This document shows, in pieces, positions 17,646-27,480 of a stretch of 64,000 nt of DNA. Under the pieces are notes generated by a model. The model did no database searches. It worked only from the letters and a program-made list of their open reading frames with translations, and had not been told where the DNA came from. This DNA is from Candidatus Anaerostipes excrementavium (GTDB lineage Bacteria > Bacillota > Clostridia > Lachnospirales > Lachnospiraceae), in the NCBI GenBank assembly GCA_019114985.1, contig DXEM01000027.1, positions 108,522 through 172,521 on the forward strand, written 5' to 3'. The position numbers were made by a program, and so were the translations under genes. Positions within the stretch are counted from its first letter, which is position 1, and every line of letters starts with the position of its first letter.

Positions 17646-20057
17646 CTATAAAGTCTGTTCTGTCCTTCCAATGATATCATCCTGTGTCGCTTTTGACAAT
17701 ACATTAAAGAATGCGGAATATCCTGCAACACGAACAATCAGGTCTTTATGTTTCTCCGGATGTTTCTGAGCATCAATCAATGTATCTCTTGATACCACAT
17801 TGTACTGCACATGGTAGCCATCCAACCGATTAAAGAACGTACGAATGATCATTTCCAGCTTCTGCTTATTTTCTTCTGTAGAGAGCATCTGCGGCGTTAC
17901 TTTCTGATTCAGAAGAACTCCTCCGGTAATCTCGTGTGTCGGAAGCTTGGATACAGATTTGAAAACTGCTGTCGGTCCATTCTTATCCATAGAATGTGCC
18001 GGTGAGCATCCTTCTGCCAGCGGCTCGTGTGCTTTTCGTCCGTCCGGTGTGGCCATCGTATTCATTCCCTGTCCTACGTTGGCGGAAATACTGGACGTTC
18101 CGGCATAACGAATTCCTCCGATTGGTCCTCTTCCATATCTTGTATTCGGATATTTCTTCATCTCATCAATGTATTGGTCATATACATCTACAACCAACTG
18201 ATCTACATAATCCACATCATTTCCGTATTTCGGCGCATCGTTGATCAGCATCTGCTGGATCTTCTGATTCTCCGGACTTGTAAAGTTATCTTCCAAAGCA
18301 TCGCATAACTGAGCCGGGGTAATCTTTTCTTCTTCAAATACCAGCTTTTTGATTGCTGCCAAACTATCTGCCATATTGGCAATTCCGACCTGAAGTCCGG
18401 AAATGAAATCATATACAGCGCCGCCTTCTTTCAATGTCTTTCCGCGTCCGATACAATCCTGTGTCAAGGCAGAACATAACACGTCCGGGCATTCCCGCTC
18501 AATTGCCAGATCAATGGCATTTTCTACGATCACACTCATTCTTGTCAGTTCCCTTGTCACATATTCTACGGCATCCTGCAATTCCTGATAAGATTTCATA
18601 TCTCTGAAATTACCGCAGCTCTTTACAAAACGTTTTCCTGATGTCGGATCGATTCCATCATTCATGGCAATCAGAAGTACTCTTGGGAAATTCAGATAAC
18701 TCATTCCCGTACAGCGATAACCCCATTTTCCCGGAACTGCTGTTTCAACACATCCGATCGCAGAATAATTATAAGCATCCTCTTCTGCGACTCCTTTTTC
18801 GATAAAGGAAGGAATAATGACTTCATCGGAATTAAAGGCCGGCATTCCGGTTCCGAGTTTCATAACTTCGATGGCTTCATCCATAAATTCTTTGGACATT
18901 CCTCTATGATAGCGAACTGTCAGGTTCGGCTGAGGAAGTCTGGTCTGTGCGACAGACTTCAAAATAAGGAAAGACAATGGATTGACTGCATCTTTTTTGT
19001 CCGGCGTCTGTCCGCCGATGGTGACATTTTGGTACATCGGGCTTCCGGCGCTGCTTAACGTATGTGCCTGGCTTCTTACTTTATTAATTGTCAGAGTCTT
19101 GATCCAAAGATTATCAAGAAGTTCCACTGCCTGATCGTCTGTCAATGTCCCCTGATCGATATCATGCTGATAATATGGATAAATATACTGATCAAAACGG
19201 CCGTAGGAAAGAGAATGTCCATTAGACTCGATCTGCAGGATCAGCTGGATAAACCAGGTAGACTGGATTGCTTCCTGGAATGTTTCCGCAGGCTCGTAAG
19301 GCACTTTATCACAAATTCTTGCAATCTCCAGCAATTCCGCTTTTCTTGGTTCTTCTGCTTCCTCTGCCATCTCTCTGGCAAGTTCTGCGTAACGGTGAGC
19401 AAAATTCTTCACGGCATCAATAACGATTAATACTGCTTTATAAAAACAGTTCTTATCAATACTGTCAGCCTGGCAAAGATCTAATTCACTCTTCAACTTC
19501 TTGGTTCGTTCCTCAAATCCTTTGAGACCGGTTTTTAACATAGTCGGATAATCCACTGCCAAATGTGCATCTCCGGAATTTAATTTTCCTTCCATTCCGA
19601 AAAATCCGGTTTCCATAAAGACATCCACTTCTTCCGGAAGCAGTGCTCCACCTTTGGCTCTTAGATTGTTATTCTCCCAAAATGGAGCAATGGAACGCAA
19701 TGCTTCTTTTGTCTCTTCTGTAATATAGAAGACATCTCCGTCACGTTTTTCAAATAAGTCCAATTCATTCACTACGAATTCTAATGTATATTCCGGAAAG
19801 ATTGGAGCGTCTTTATTGGATGCTGCCTGGTTTCCTACAATCAGTGTCTCATCGTCAATATAGATCGACATCTTTTCCAAAATATTTTTCAGCATCAACG
19901 CACGTTTCATCACCGGCGGCTGATTCTGATTTGCTTTATAAGCCTCTGTTGCAAGCAGAGCCCTCTCGGCACAGATATAAGGCTTCTTATCCAAAACCTT
20001 CTCACGGAACCGATTCATTCTCGGGGTCAGATCACCAAAACGTTCTACATTCTTCAT
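17646..20057 (-). CDS. Glycyl radical enzyme, YbiW/PflD-like (probable anhydrohexitol-6-phosphate lyase)
   Basis: Oxygen-sensitive glycyl radical enzyme of 803 residues. The thiyl-radical Cys436 and general-base Glu438 lie in IGCVETAVPGKWGYR, which closely matches what I recall of E. coli YbiW/PflD, and the radical Gly779 lies in RVAGYSA near the C-terminus. YbiW and PflD are reported to open 1,5-anhydroglucitol- or anhydromannitol-6-phosphate to 1-deoxyfructose-6-phosphate. The adjacent FSA and DeoR genes support that role; it is not pyruvate formate-lyase, which has adjacent CC. The start is the ATG 8 bases after GGAGG, not the upstream ATG that overlaps that site. Sugar epimer is unknown. 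Confidence 0.88.
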   Translation of the reverse strand: MKNVERFGDLTPRMNRFREKVLDKKPYICAERALLATEAYKANQNQPPVMKRALMLKNILEKMSIYIDDETLIVGNQAASNKDAPIFPEYTLEFVVNELDLFEKRDGDVFYITEETKEALRSIAPFWENNNLRAKGGALLPEEVDVFMETGFFGMEGKLNSGDAHLAVDYPTMLKTGLKGFEERTKKLKSELDLCQADSIDKNCFYKAVLIVIDAVKNFAHRYAELAREMAEEAEEPRKAELLEIARICDKVPYEPAETFQEAIQSTWFIQLILQIESNGHSLSYGRFDQYIYPYYQHDIDQGTLTDDQAVELLDNLWIKTLTINKVRSQAHTLSSAGSPMYQNVTIGGQTPDKKDAVNPLSFLILKSVAQTRLPQPNLTVRYHRGMSKEFMDEAIEVMKLGTGMPAFNSDEVIIPSFIEKGVAEEDAYNYSAIGCVETAVPGKWGYRCTGMSYLNFPRVLLIAMNDGIDPTSGKRFVKSCGNFRDMKSYQELQDAVEYVTRELTRMSVIVENAIDLAIERECPDVLCSALTQDCIGRGKTLKEGGAVYDFISGLQVGIANMADSLAAIKKLVFEEEKITPAQLCDALEDNFTSPENQKIQQMLINDAPKYGNDVDYVDQLVVDVYDQYIDEMKKYPNTRYGRGPIGGIRYAGTSSISANVGQGMNTMATPDGRKAHEPLAEGCSPAHSMDKNGPTAVFKSVSKLPTHEITGGVLLNQKVTPQMLSTEENKQKLEMIIRTFFNRLDGYHVQYNVVSRDTLIDAQKHPEKHKDLIVRVAGYSAFFNVLSKATQDDIIGRTEQTL

Positions 20058-20179
20058 TCCATTTACCTCCATCAGGATTTATAAGTTTCATTTGAAAGGT
20101 TATTTTCTTTTGTTTCTAATATTATCTTATCATATTTTCTTCGTTTGTCAATGCTTTTCTTTCATTTATAATATTTTTA

Positions 20180-20208
20180 TTTACATTTGGAAGATATCAT
20201 GGTATGAT
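20180..20208 (+). promoter_or_regulatory. Promoter of the activase gene
   Basis: TTTACA, 17 bases, TATGAT, about 30 bases before the ATG of the divergently transcribed activase. A weaker TTGACA element faces the glycyl radical enzyme on the other strand, so the 184-base gap is a shared regulatory region. Confidence 0.8.
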
Positions 20209-20241
20209 AGAGCCAGATATAAAGAAAGAAGGAGATCTATC

Positions 20242-21141
20242 ATGTCAGCAAACGGAATTATTTTTAATATACAGAAATTCAGTATCCACGATGGTCCCGG
20301 TGTTCGGACCACCGTCTTCCTCAAAGGATGCCCTCTAAGATGCAAGTGGTGTGCGAATCCGGAATCTCAGCTTGTGGAAGTACAGATTCTGCATGATCAA
20401 AAGAAATGTGTCGGATGTGAAACCTGTGTCCATGTCTGTCCGCACAAAGCGATTGAAATGGAAAACGAACATATCGTGATCCATACCGACCGATGTACAG
20501 GATGCAGAACCTGTGTCCAGAATTGTCCTTCCATGGCATTAAGTTATGAAGGGGAGACAAAGAATGTGGAGGAAGTCGTTGAAATCTGTCTGCAGGATCT
20601 TGATTTTTATGAAGAATCCGGCGGAGGAGTCACCGTCTCCGGCGGAGAAGGCATGACACAGCCTGATTTTGTCAAAGAATTACTCCTCCGTTTAAAAGAA
20701 CACGGCATCCATACCGCGATTGAAACAACCGGCTATGCACCGGATTCTGTCTTTCAGGAACTGGCGCCAATGTTTGATTTGCTTTTGTTTGACGTAAAGC
20801 AGTATGATTCCCTAAAGCATAAAGAAGGAACCGGCGTCGGCAACGAACAGATTATTAAAAATCTACGCTGGGCAATCCAAAAAGGGTTGGATGTCCTGCC
20901 TAGAATCCCTGTCATTCCAAATTTTAACGCCGCATTGGAAGATGCTGCCGGAATCGCTGCCCTTTTAAAAGAAGTCGGCGCATCCAAAGTTCAGCTTCTG
21001 CCATTCCATCAGTTCGGAGAAAATAAGTATCATCTTCTCGGAAGAACTTATGAATATGAGCACGTAGAAGCGCTCCATCCAGAAGACTTAGGAGATTACC
21101 AAAAGGTTTTCCTGGATGCCGGCCTTGAATGTTTCTTCTAA
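20242..21141 (+). CDS. Glycyl-radical enzyme activating enzyme (radical SAM)
   Basis: Installs the glycyl radical on the divergently encoded enzyme. 299 residues. Radical-SAM cysteines in CPLRCKWC near residue 30; two ferredoxin motifs follow, CVGCETCVHVCPH and CTGCRTCVQNCPS (about 57-100), as in activases of the dehydratase type, unlike the short PFL activase. VSGGEGM is the SAM-binding GGE motif. The frame is open far upstream, but the GGAG site 7 bases before the ATG at 20242 and homology mark the start there. Ends 3 bases before the marR promoter. Confidence 0.93.
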   Translation: MSANGIIFNIQKFSIHDGPGVRTTVFLKGCPLRCKWCANPESQLVEVQILHDQKKCVGCETCVHVCPHKAIEMENEHIVIHTDRCTGCRTCVQNCPSMALSYEGETKNVEEVVEICLQDLDFYEESGGGVTVSGGEGMTQPDFVKELLLRLKEHGIHTAIETTGYAPDSVFQELAPMFDLLLFDVKQYDSLKHKEGTGVGNEQIIKNLRWAIQKGLDVLPRIPVIPNFNAALEDAAGIAALLKEVGASKVQLLPFHQFGENKYHLLGRTYEYEHVEALHPEDLGDYQKVFLDAGLECFF

Positions 21142-21144
21142 AAC

Positions 21145-21190
21145 TTGACAAATCGAAGAAATCAATTTAGAATTACTTAGGAAACTAAGT
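21145..21190 (+). promoter_or_regulatory. marR promoter with overlapping palindromic operator
   Basis: TTGACA (21145-21150), 17 bases, TAGAAT (21168-21173). Immediately downstream is the inverted repeat ACTTAGGAAACTAAGT (21175-21190). The same motif recurs before the MATE gene, so it is a good candidate for the regulator's binding site and for autoregulation. Confidence 0.85.
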
Positions 21191-21204
21191 AGAGGAGGCG
21201 TTTC

Positions 21205-21633
21205 ATGATTTCTTTAACCCAGAATGCGACGAGATATGTCAGCAAGTTGTCAAATAAGCTGCGCAGGAAGCTGGATATGCTCTCTTCCAGAAAGGAATTT
21301 GGCGGCTCTCAGGGAAGAGTCCTTCAATTTCTGCTCTCACAGACGGATGATGTATTTCAAAAGGATATTGAGGAAGAGTACAGTATCCGCCCTTCTACGG
21401 CAACAGAGATGTTAAAGCAGATGGAAAACAAAGGATTGATCTTACGAGAACCAGTTGACTATGACCATCGGCTGAAAAAAATCGTCGTGACTGAAAAGGC
21501 TTTGCACTACAAACAGCAAGTCATAAAAGATTTGACCGCTTTAGAAGAGAGTTTGATCAAAGACATTCCTGAAGTGGAGCTGAAAATCTTCTTTGCAGTC
21601 ATTGAGAAAATGATGGACAACATATCAGAATGA
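21205..21633 (+). CDS. MarR family transcriptional regulator
   Basis: 142-residue winged-helix repressor. The recognition region is PSTATEMLKQMENKGLI (about 66-82), with the wing around DHRLKKIVVTEK. The start has an AGGAGG site. Adjacent MATE pump and shared operator recall the MepR-MepA pair of Staphylococcus, where the MarR protein represses the pump and is released by drugs. Ligand here is unknown. Confidence 0.93.
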   Translation: MISLTQNATRYVSKLSNKLRRKLDMLSSRKEFGGSQGRVLQFLLSQTDDVFQKDIEEEYSIRPSTATEMLKQMENKGLILREPVDYDHRLKKIVVTEKALHYKQQVIKDLTALEESLIKDIPEVELKIFFAVIEKMMDNISE

Positions 21634-21668
21634 AAATCTAATAAGTTGTCCAAAATTTTTATTCCAAT

Positions 21669-21684
21669 ACTTAGGAAACTAACT
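21669..21684 (+). promoter_or_regulatory. Second copy of the MarR operator before the MATE gene
   Basis: ACTTAGGAAACTAACT, matching 14 of 16 bases of the operator upstream of marR. It overlaps a TACTTA -10 box that is 16 bases after TTGTCC, so binding would block the pump promoter. Confidence 0.75.
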
Positions 21685-21707
21685 AATAAAAAAGAGAGGT
21701 ATTTTAC

Positions 21708-23066
21708 ATGCAGAAGAAAACCAATGATTTTTCTACCGGAAAATTATTTCCTATGATTTTAAAGTATTCGATACCGGCGGCGCTTTCCCTTTTAATCAGC
21801 GCAATTTATAATATCGTCGATCGTATTTTTGTCGGCAATTTTAACGGCACCTCTGCATTGGCCGGCTTGTCGATCTGTTTTCCTTTATCTTATATGATGA
21901 TGGCTTTTGGCCTTACCTGCAGTGCGGGCGGTTCTTCCATGTTTAGCTTGTTTGCCGGAAAACAGGAACAGAAAAACATGAATCGTTCCTTTGGCAATTC
22001 TTTGATTTTAGTCGTTATTTTTGAACTTTGTTTATCTGTTTTGCTTCTAGTTTTTGCGGATCCGATTCTCCAAGTGTTTGGGGTCACAGAAACCGCCTAT
22101 GAATATGCCTTTACATATTACCAAATCGTAACACTGGGCTGTCTTTTCCAAGGCTTGACCCAAGTCTTTTGTGACTTTGTTCGAGTTTCCGGAAAGCCTG
22201 TTCTTGGCATGTGTGTCACAGGCATTGGAGCCGTGACCAATATTATCCTTGATGCAGTATTCGTGGTCGGTTTAAATCTAGGCGTTGCAGGCGCTGCCTG
22301 GGCCACCGTCACCGGACAGATCTTGTCTGCTCTGTTTGGAGCTTTTCTTGTTCTTCGCGGATATACAAAAATCGAAATGAAAAAAGAAACTTTTTCTTTT
22401 GATTTTAAGCTTTCCAAACAAATTATTTCCTGCGGTTTTGCTTTTTGGATCGCACAAATGGCTATGGGCCTGATCAGTCTTGTTTATAACAGCCAGTTAG
22501 GAAAGTACGGAGGAGATACGGCAATTAGTGTGTACGCTGTAGCAGCAAGTATCATGACCTTCGTGATTATGCCGGCCAGCGGTATCAGCCAGGGAATCCA
22601 GCCAATCATAGGAAACAACTTTGGTGCAAAAAAATATAAAAGAGTCATGTCTGCTTTGTATCAGGCTTCTGCCCTTTCTGTCGGTGTTACCTGCGTAATC
22701 TGGCTTATTGTCATGTTTTTCCCGGAAGTTATCTTATCCGCATTTGGTGCTTCGAATGAAATGATGTCCCTTGGAGTCACAGGACTAAGAACAAACTTTT
22801 GCGTCACGCCGATTTTAGGTTTTGTCATGCTTGCGACAACTTTTTTTCAATCCATCGCAAAACCGGCACCTTCTATTTTGATCACCCTTTTCCGGCAGAT
22901 CCTATTTTTGATACCATTTATCTATCTTTTCCCTGTTTTGGCAGGAATAAATGGTATTTTTATCGCACAGCCTGCCAGCGATATATTAGCATTGATCCTT
23001 TCTGTCATCCTGATTTTACGAGAACACAGATCTCTCTATCAGAGTGAATCTTCTGCAAAACATTGA
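21708..23066 (+). CDS. MATE family efflux transporter (MepA-like)
   Basis: Cation-coupled multidrug exporter, 452 residues, with twelve predicted membrane segments in two six-helix halves. Family motifs: IPAALSLLISAIYNIVDRIFVG at the start (split segments), GAAWATVTGQ near residue 195 and MPASGISQGIQPIIGNNFGA near 285. It follows a MarR gene with a repeated operator, so it is probably induced by its own substrates. GAGAGG ribosome site 8 bases before ATG. Confidence 0.93.
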   Translation: MQKKTNDFSTGKLFPMILKYSIPAALSLLISAIYNIVDRIFVGNFNGTSALAGLSICFPLSYMMMAFGLTCSAGGSSMFSLFAGKQEQKNMNRSFGNSLILVVIFELCLSVLLLVFADPILQVFGVTETAYEYAFTYYQIVTLGCLFQGLTQVFCDFVRVSGKPVLGMCVTGIGAVTNIILDAVFVVGLNLGVAGAAWATVTGQILSALFGAFLVLRGYTKIEMKKETFSFDFKLSKQIISCGFAFWIAQMAMGLISLVYNSQLGKYGGDTAISVYAVAASIMTFVIMPASGISQGIQPIIGNNFGAKKYKRVMSALYQASALSVGVTCVIWLIVMFFPEVILSAFGASNEMMSLGVTGLRTNFCVTPILGFVMLATTFFQSIAKPAPSILITLFRQILFLIPFIYLFPVLAGINGIFIAQPASDILALILSVILILREHRSLYQSESSAKH

Positions 23067-23076
23067 TTATCAAAAA

Positions 23077-23115
23077 GAAACGGCGTAACTTCTATTAGCT
23101 GCGCCGTTTCTTTCT
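23077..23115. terminator. Bidirectional terminator between MATE gene and tyrS
   Basis: GAAACGGCG pairs with CGCCGTTTC; A-rich on the left and T-rich on the right. It serves the convergent MATE and tyrS transcripts. Confidence 0.9.
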
Positions 23116-23117
23116 AC

Positions 23118-24359
23118 TTATTTTTCCTTGATCTGGCAGAACTTTTTCTTTCCTTTTCTTAAAAGAATTCTATTCTGATCATCAAAATCTGCTTTGCCGA
23201 ATGCCGCCTTAATATCAGATACCTTCTCTCCATTGACGGATACTCCGCCCTGCTGTACCATTCTGCGGGCATCGGAACGGGTTGTACAAAGTTTAGAATC
23301 TACCAGAAGTGTTAAAATATCAATTCCTTCTTCCAACTTCTCTGTTTCATATTCAAAAGTAGGTGCGTCCTCATTGGCTCCGCCGCTTACGAACATTGCT
23401 TTTGCAGCTGTCTGTGCCTTCTTCGCTTCTTCTTCTCCGTGAACAATCTTCGTTACTTCATATGCCAGAACATCTTTGGCCTTGTTGATCTCGGCTCCTT
23501 CTAAAGCTCCGAGACGTCTTACTTCTTCCATCGGCAGGAAGGTGAGAAGTCCTAAACATTCTTCTACTTTTACATCCTCGATATTTCTCCAGTATTGATA
23601 GAAATCATATGGAGAAGTCTTTTCCGGATCCAGCCATACGGCTCCTGCCATGGTCTTGCCCATCTTCACTCCATCGCTTCTCGTAAGCAGTGTCAAAGTG
23701 AGTCCGAAAGCTTCTTTCTTTTCTTTTCTTCGGATCAAATCAGCTCCCGCAAGGATATTGGACCACTGATCGTTTCCGCCCATTTCAAGCTTACATCCGT
23801 ATCTGCGGTTTAACTCCAGGAAATCATATCCCTGCATCAGCATATAGTTAAATTCGAAGAAAGTCAGGCCTCTTTCCATTCTCTGCTTGTAACATTCAGC
23901 CGTCAGCATCTTGTTAACAGAAAAATGGACTCCGATTTCTCTTAAAAACTCTACATAGTTAAGATCCAGAAGCCAATCTGCATTATTGGCAAGGATCGCT
24001 TTGTCATCGTCAAAAGAAATGAAGCGGGACAGCTGTTCTTTGAACCTTTCTGCATTGTGCTCGATCGTTTCTTTTGTCATCATATTTCGCATATCAGATT
24101 TTCCGGATGGATCTCCGATCATCGTTGTTCCGCCTCCGAGAAGGGCAATCGGACGGTGTCCTGCCTGCTGCATATGCATCATAGCCATAATCGTCAGGAA
24201 ATGTCCTGCCGTCAAACTATCAGCTGTCGCGTCAAATCCAATGTAAAAAGTCACTTTTTCCTTTCCCAGCAGCTCCCTTAATTCTTCGTGGGTCGTCTGG
24301 GCGATAAATCCTCTTTCTTCTAAAATATCATATACATTCCTGCTCATTGTTCTTTTCAA
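23118..24359 (-). CDS. tyrS: Tyrosyl-tRNA synthetase
   Basis: Class I aminoacyl-tRNA synthetase of 413 residues. The HIGH-like motif lies in TAGHFLTIM near residue 50 and the KMSKS-like loop in VKMGKTMAG near 232. The tyrosine pocket segment [14 protein letters not shown] is present. A C-terminal S4 RNA-binding domain spans about 345-413. No T-box leader is visible, because it lies 16 bases after UPF0210 inside an operon. Confidence 0.97.
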   Translation of the reverse strand: MKRTMSRNVYDILEERGFIAQTTHEELRELLGKEKVTFYIGFDATADSLTAGHFLTIMAMMHMQQAGHRPIALLGGGTTMIGDPSGKSDMRNMMTKETIEHNAERFKEQLSRFISFDDDKAILANNADWLLDLNYVEFLREIGVHFSVNKMLTAECYKQRMERGLTFFEFNYMLMQGYDFLELNRRYGCKLEMGGNDQWSNILAGADLIRRKEKKEAFGLTLTLLTRSDGVKMGKTMAGAVWLDPEKTSPYDFYQYWRNIEDVKVEECLGLLTFLPMEEVRRLGALEGAEINKAKDVLAYEVTKIVHGEEEAKKAQTAAKAMFVSGGANEDAPTFEYETEKLEEGIDILTLLVDSKLCTTRSDARRMVQQGGVSVNGEKVSDIKAAFGKADFDDQNRILLRKGKKKFCQIKEK

Positions 24360-24375
24360 TCTCCTTTTATCTTTT

Positions 24376-25740
24376 CTAATTCTTAAAGCTATGGATCGGC
24401 GCAGGAATCCTTCCGCCTCGATTCACAAAATCATCACAGGAGAACTCATTGACCGGCATAATCGGCGCATATCCAAGCAATCCTCCAAATTCCACCTGGT
24501 CTCCTACGTCTTTTCCAACGGCCGGAATCACACGGACTGCAGTCGTTTTCTGGTTGATCATACCCAGCGCCATCTCATCCGCAATCAATCCCGCAATCGT
24601 TGTAGCTTTGGTTTTTCCAGGAATTGCGATCATATCAAGTCCCACAGAGCAAACACAAGTCATTGCCTCTAATTTCTCCAGCGTAAGCGCTCCGGCATTG
24701 ACTGCATCAATCATTCTTTGATCTTCACTGACCGGAATAAAAGCTCCGCTCAGTCCGCCGACATAAGAAGATGCCATAACACCGCCTTTTTTCACCTGGT
24801 CATTGAGCATCGCAAGAGCTGCTGTTGTTCCAGGCGCTCCGGCATATTCCAGACCGATCTCTTCCAGGATTTCTCCGACACTGTCGCCGGCAGCAGGGGT
24901 TGGTGCAAGAGAAAGGTCAATGATTCCAAACGGAATTCCCAGTCTTTTGGATGCTTCTTTTGCCACCAGCTGTCCGACACGGGTTACTTTAAATGCTGTT
25001 TTCTTGATCGTCTCGCAGAGGATCTCAAAGTTCTCACCGCGGACTTTCTCAATTGCCCGCTTTACAACTCCCGGACCGCTGACACCCACATTAATAATTG
25101 CATCGGCTTCTGTCACGCCATGAAAAGCTCCTGCCATGAACGGATTATCATCCGGTGCGTTACAAAATACAACAAATTTCGCACAGCCCATGCACTCGTT
25201 TTCTTTTGTCAGCTCTGCTGTCTCTTTGATCATTTCACCGATCAGTTTAACTGCATCCATGTTGATTCCTGTCTTTGTGGATCCAACATTCACAGAAGAA
25301 CATACAAAATCAGTCTCTGCCAATGCTTGTGGAATGGAACGAATCAAAAGCTCGTCCGCTTTTGTCATTCCTTTGCTTACCAGAGCAGAATAACCTCCCA
25401 GGAAATTCACTCCCACTTTCTTGGCTGCCTTATCCAAGGTCTTCGCAAGTTCTACAAAGTCTTCCGTCGTCTTGCAGACATTGCCTCCGATCAAAGAAAT
25501 CGGTGTGACGGAAATTCTTTTATTTACAATCGGTATCCCGAATTCTCTCTCGATATCTTTTCCTGTCTTAACCAGGTCTTTCGCCACCGTTGTGATCTTC
25601 TTGTATACATTATCCTTTACTTCGTCCAAAGTGCTGCCTACGCAGTCTAAAAGGCTGATACCGATGGTAATCGTACGTACATCCAGATTCATCTCATGAA
25701 TCATCTTATTTGTTTCAAATACTTCGTTCAGATTGATCAT
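24376..25740 (-). CDS. UPF0210/DUF711 (PFL-fold) family protein
   Basis: 454-residue conserved protein structurally related to pyruvate formate-lyase but lacking a glycyl radical motif near its C-terminus, which ends [11 protein letters not shown]. Family segments include [31 protein letters not shown] and [15 protein letters not shown]. It always seems to occur with a small ACT-domain protein, as here, 12 bases downstream of it. Reaction unknown. Confidence 0.9.
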   Translation of the reverse strand: MINLNEVFETNKMIHEMNLDVRTITIGISLLDCVGSTLDEVKDNVYKKITTVAKDLVKTGKDIEREFGIPIVNKRISVTPISLIGGNVCKTTEDFVELAKTLDKAAKKVGVNFLGGYSALVSKGMTKADELLIRSIPQALAETDFVCSSVNVGSTKTGINMDAVKLIGEMIKETAELTKENECMGCAKFVVFCNAPDDNPFMAGAFHGVTEADAIINVGVSGPGVVKRAIEKVRGENFEILCETIKKTAFKVTRVGQLVAKEASKRLGIPFGIIDLSLAPTPAAGDSVGEILEEIGLEYAGAPGTTAALAMLNDQVKKGGVMASSYVGGLSGAFIPVSEDQRMIDAVNAGALTLEKLEAMTCVCSVGLDMIAIPGKTKATTIAGLIADEMALGMINQKTTAVRVIPAVGKDVGDQVEFGGLLGYAPIMPVNEFSCDDFVNRGGRIPAPIHSFKN

Positions 25741-25752
25741 TCTACCACCCCG

Positions 25753-26025
25753 TTAAATTCTGTGCATGATGTCAAAAATCTTCTCATCCTGTGCCTGAAT
25801 TACGACACCGATCTCTTCGCCGATCTGCTGAAGTTCTTCTGACATGGTTTTAATATCCTTAAAAGAATCCGTTGGATCAACGACCATCATCATATTAAAG
25901 AATCCGCCTGTGATCGTCTGAGAAATGTCTAAAATGTTCACATGATTGCTCGCCAGATAATCACATACTTTCGCGATAATTCCGACTCCGTCTTTTCCTA
26001 CCACTGTAATAACGATCCTATCCAT
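25753..26025 (-). CDS. ACT domain protein (UPF0237)
   Basis: 90-residue single ACT domain: IVITVVGKDGVGIIAKV opens it and a second strand-helix unit follows. ACT domains bind amino acids and regulate partners. Its gene immediately precedes UPF0210, a conserved pairing that suggests a ligand-sensing subunit for that protein (inference). Confidence 0.93.
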   Translation of the reverse strand: MDRIVITVVGKDGVGIIAKVCDYLASNHVNILDISQTITGGFFNMMMVVDPTDSFKDIKTMSEELQQIGEEIGVVIQAQDEKIFDIMHRI

Positions 26026-26047
26026 AATTTTTCTATCCTCCTGTTAT

Positions 26048-26827
26048 TTAAATACTTGTTATCGATGACACAGCGTCTCTTTTGGCAACTTCCAGCGGAA
26101 GGCCGCTTTTTTCATTCAGAGAAATCTTTACCGTCTCATACGCAAGTTTCTCATAATTGTTTTCTTTGCTCAAATGGCCAAGATAGACTTTTCTTGTCTT
26201 GTCTGTGGCCGTATCCTGGATCAATTCGGCACATCTCTCGTTCGATAAATGCCCATGTCTTCCAAGAATTCTTCTCTTTAAATAATACGGATATCTTCCT
26301 ACCTGCAGCATATTGACGTCATGATTTGCCTCCACAAATAAGATATCAGATCCGTAAATCTTCTCTACCAGATATTCATCATAATCTCCAAGGTCCGTGG
26401 CAATGCTCGCCTTGCTGCCGTCAGATTCAAAAGAATAGCAAACCGGATCTGCCGCATCATGCCAGACCTTCGATGCCTCAACCTTGATATCTCCGATCCA
26501 AAACGGATGATCTGCTTCAATCGGCTGGAACAGACTTTTGTCCACCTTTCCCAGATTCTTATATTCAAAAATCGCGTCGATGGTCTTCCCTGTCGCAAAA
26601 ACCGGAAGCCCATATCTTCTGGAAAGTACGCCCAATCCTCTGATGTGATCTGTATGCTCATGCGTGATCAGGATTCCATCGAACTCCGGCACCGTAAGAT
26701 CCAATTCTTTCAAAGCCGTTTCAATTCTTTTTGCGCTGATCCCACAGTCTACCAAGAGCTTCGTCTCCTGTGTTCCGACAAAAATCGCGTTGCCTTCACT
26801 GCTGCTCGCAATGCTTGTTAATTCCAT
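26048..26827 (-). CDS. MBL-fold metallohydrolase, YycJ/WalJ type
   Basis: 259-residue metallo-beta-lactamase-fold protein. Starts MELTSIASSSEGNA and has the metal motif THEHTDH (residues about 54-60), with further ligands in VWHDAADP, ATDLGDYD and EANHD. WalJ/YycJ proteins are dsDNA exonuclease-like enzymes linked to cell division and the WalRK regulon in Bacillus. Here it lies within the polA-coaE operon rather than beside walRK. Confidence 0.9.
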   Translation of the reverse strand: MELTSIASSSEGNAIFVGTQETKLLVDCGISAKRIETALKELDLTVPEFDGILITHEHTDHIRGLGVLSRRYGLPVFATGKTIDAIFEYKNLGKVDKSLFQPIEADHPFWIGDIKVEASKVWHDAADPVCYSFESDGSKASIATDLGDYDEYLVEKIYGSDILFVEANHDVNMLQVGRYPYYLKRRILGRHGHLSNERCAELIQDTATDKTRKVYLGHLSKENNYEKLAYETVKISLNEKSGLPLEVAKRDAVSSITSI

Positions 26828-26880
26828 GAATCTACCTCTTCTCTCACCAAATCATTCTCTTTAGTATAGCATACGGGACA

Positions 26881-27471
26881 TTATTTTCCAAGAATCTCTT
26901 GGATCTGACGTTTGGTTTCTTCAATTTCACCGGAGTTGTCAATAACATGAGTCGCTGCTTCTTTAAATTCTTCTTCGCTTTTCTGACTTTCAATCATTTG
27001 ACGAATCTTTCGGTCGGAATATCCTCTGGACGCTTTTAACCGCTGAAAACGAATTTCCTCTCTTGTATAAATATACCAGAGCTGGTCAAATTGTTTTTCA
27101 TATTCGGCTCCAACCAGCAAAGCAGCTTCACATACGATCAAGCTGTCCGGATCCATTTCTTTGATTGCTTCCATCTGCCTTAGAATTTCCTCATCTACAT
27201 TCTTGTGGGTGATCTCATTTAAGATCCGAAGTTTCCTTTCACTGCAAAATACGATAGATCCCAGCACTTCGCGATCGATAAAACCATCTGCTTTTACGAT
27301 CCCCTTTCCAAATGCCCGAACGATCCCCTCATAGCTTTTGCCGTCCGGTTCCATCAAACGATGAGCAACCTGATCCGCAATGATGATCTTTGCTCCATAC
27401 TCTTCTTCCAGGATATTTAAAATCTCACTTTTTCCAGAGCCAACGCCCCCGGTGATACCAATTATCTTCAT
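26881..27471 (-). CDS. coaE: Dephospho-CoA kinase
   Basis: Final step of CoA synthesis: phosphorylates dephospho-CoA. 196 residues, P-loop GGVGSGKSE at residue 8, then ADQVAH, and the lid region with RLKASRGYSDRKIR. It follows polA by 9 bases, the usual Firmicute order. Confidence 0.95.
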   Translation of the reverse strand: MKIIGITGGVGSGKSEILNILEEEYGAKIIIADQVAHRLMEPDGKSYEGIVRAFGKGIVKADGFIDREVLGSIVFCSERKLRILNEITHKNVDEEILRQMEAIKEMDPDSLIVCEAALLVGAEYEKQFDQLWYIYTREEIRFQRLKASRGYSDRKIRQMIESQKSEEEFKEAATHVIDNSGEIEETKRQIQEILGK

Positions 27472-27480
27472 TCCCCGCTC

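Noticed and set aside
17646..20057. Pyruvate formate-lyase or choline TMA-lyase
   Set aside because: The active site is CVE rather than the CC pair of PFL, and the aldolase/DeoR context with the GCVETAVPGKWG text fits YbiW/PflD instead.
23118..24400. T-box leader for tyrS
   Set aside because: tyrS starts 16 bases after the UPF0210 gene; there is no room for a leader.
24718..25650. 310-codon open frame antisense to UPF0210
   Set aside because: It is a mirror of a conserved gene, is rich in Cys, His and Phe, and has no ribosome site.
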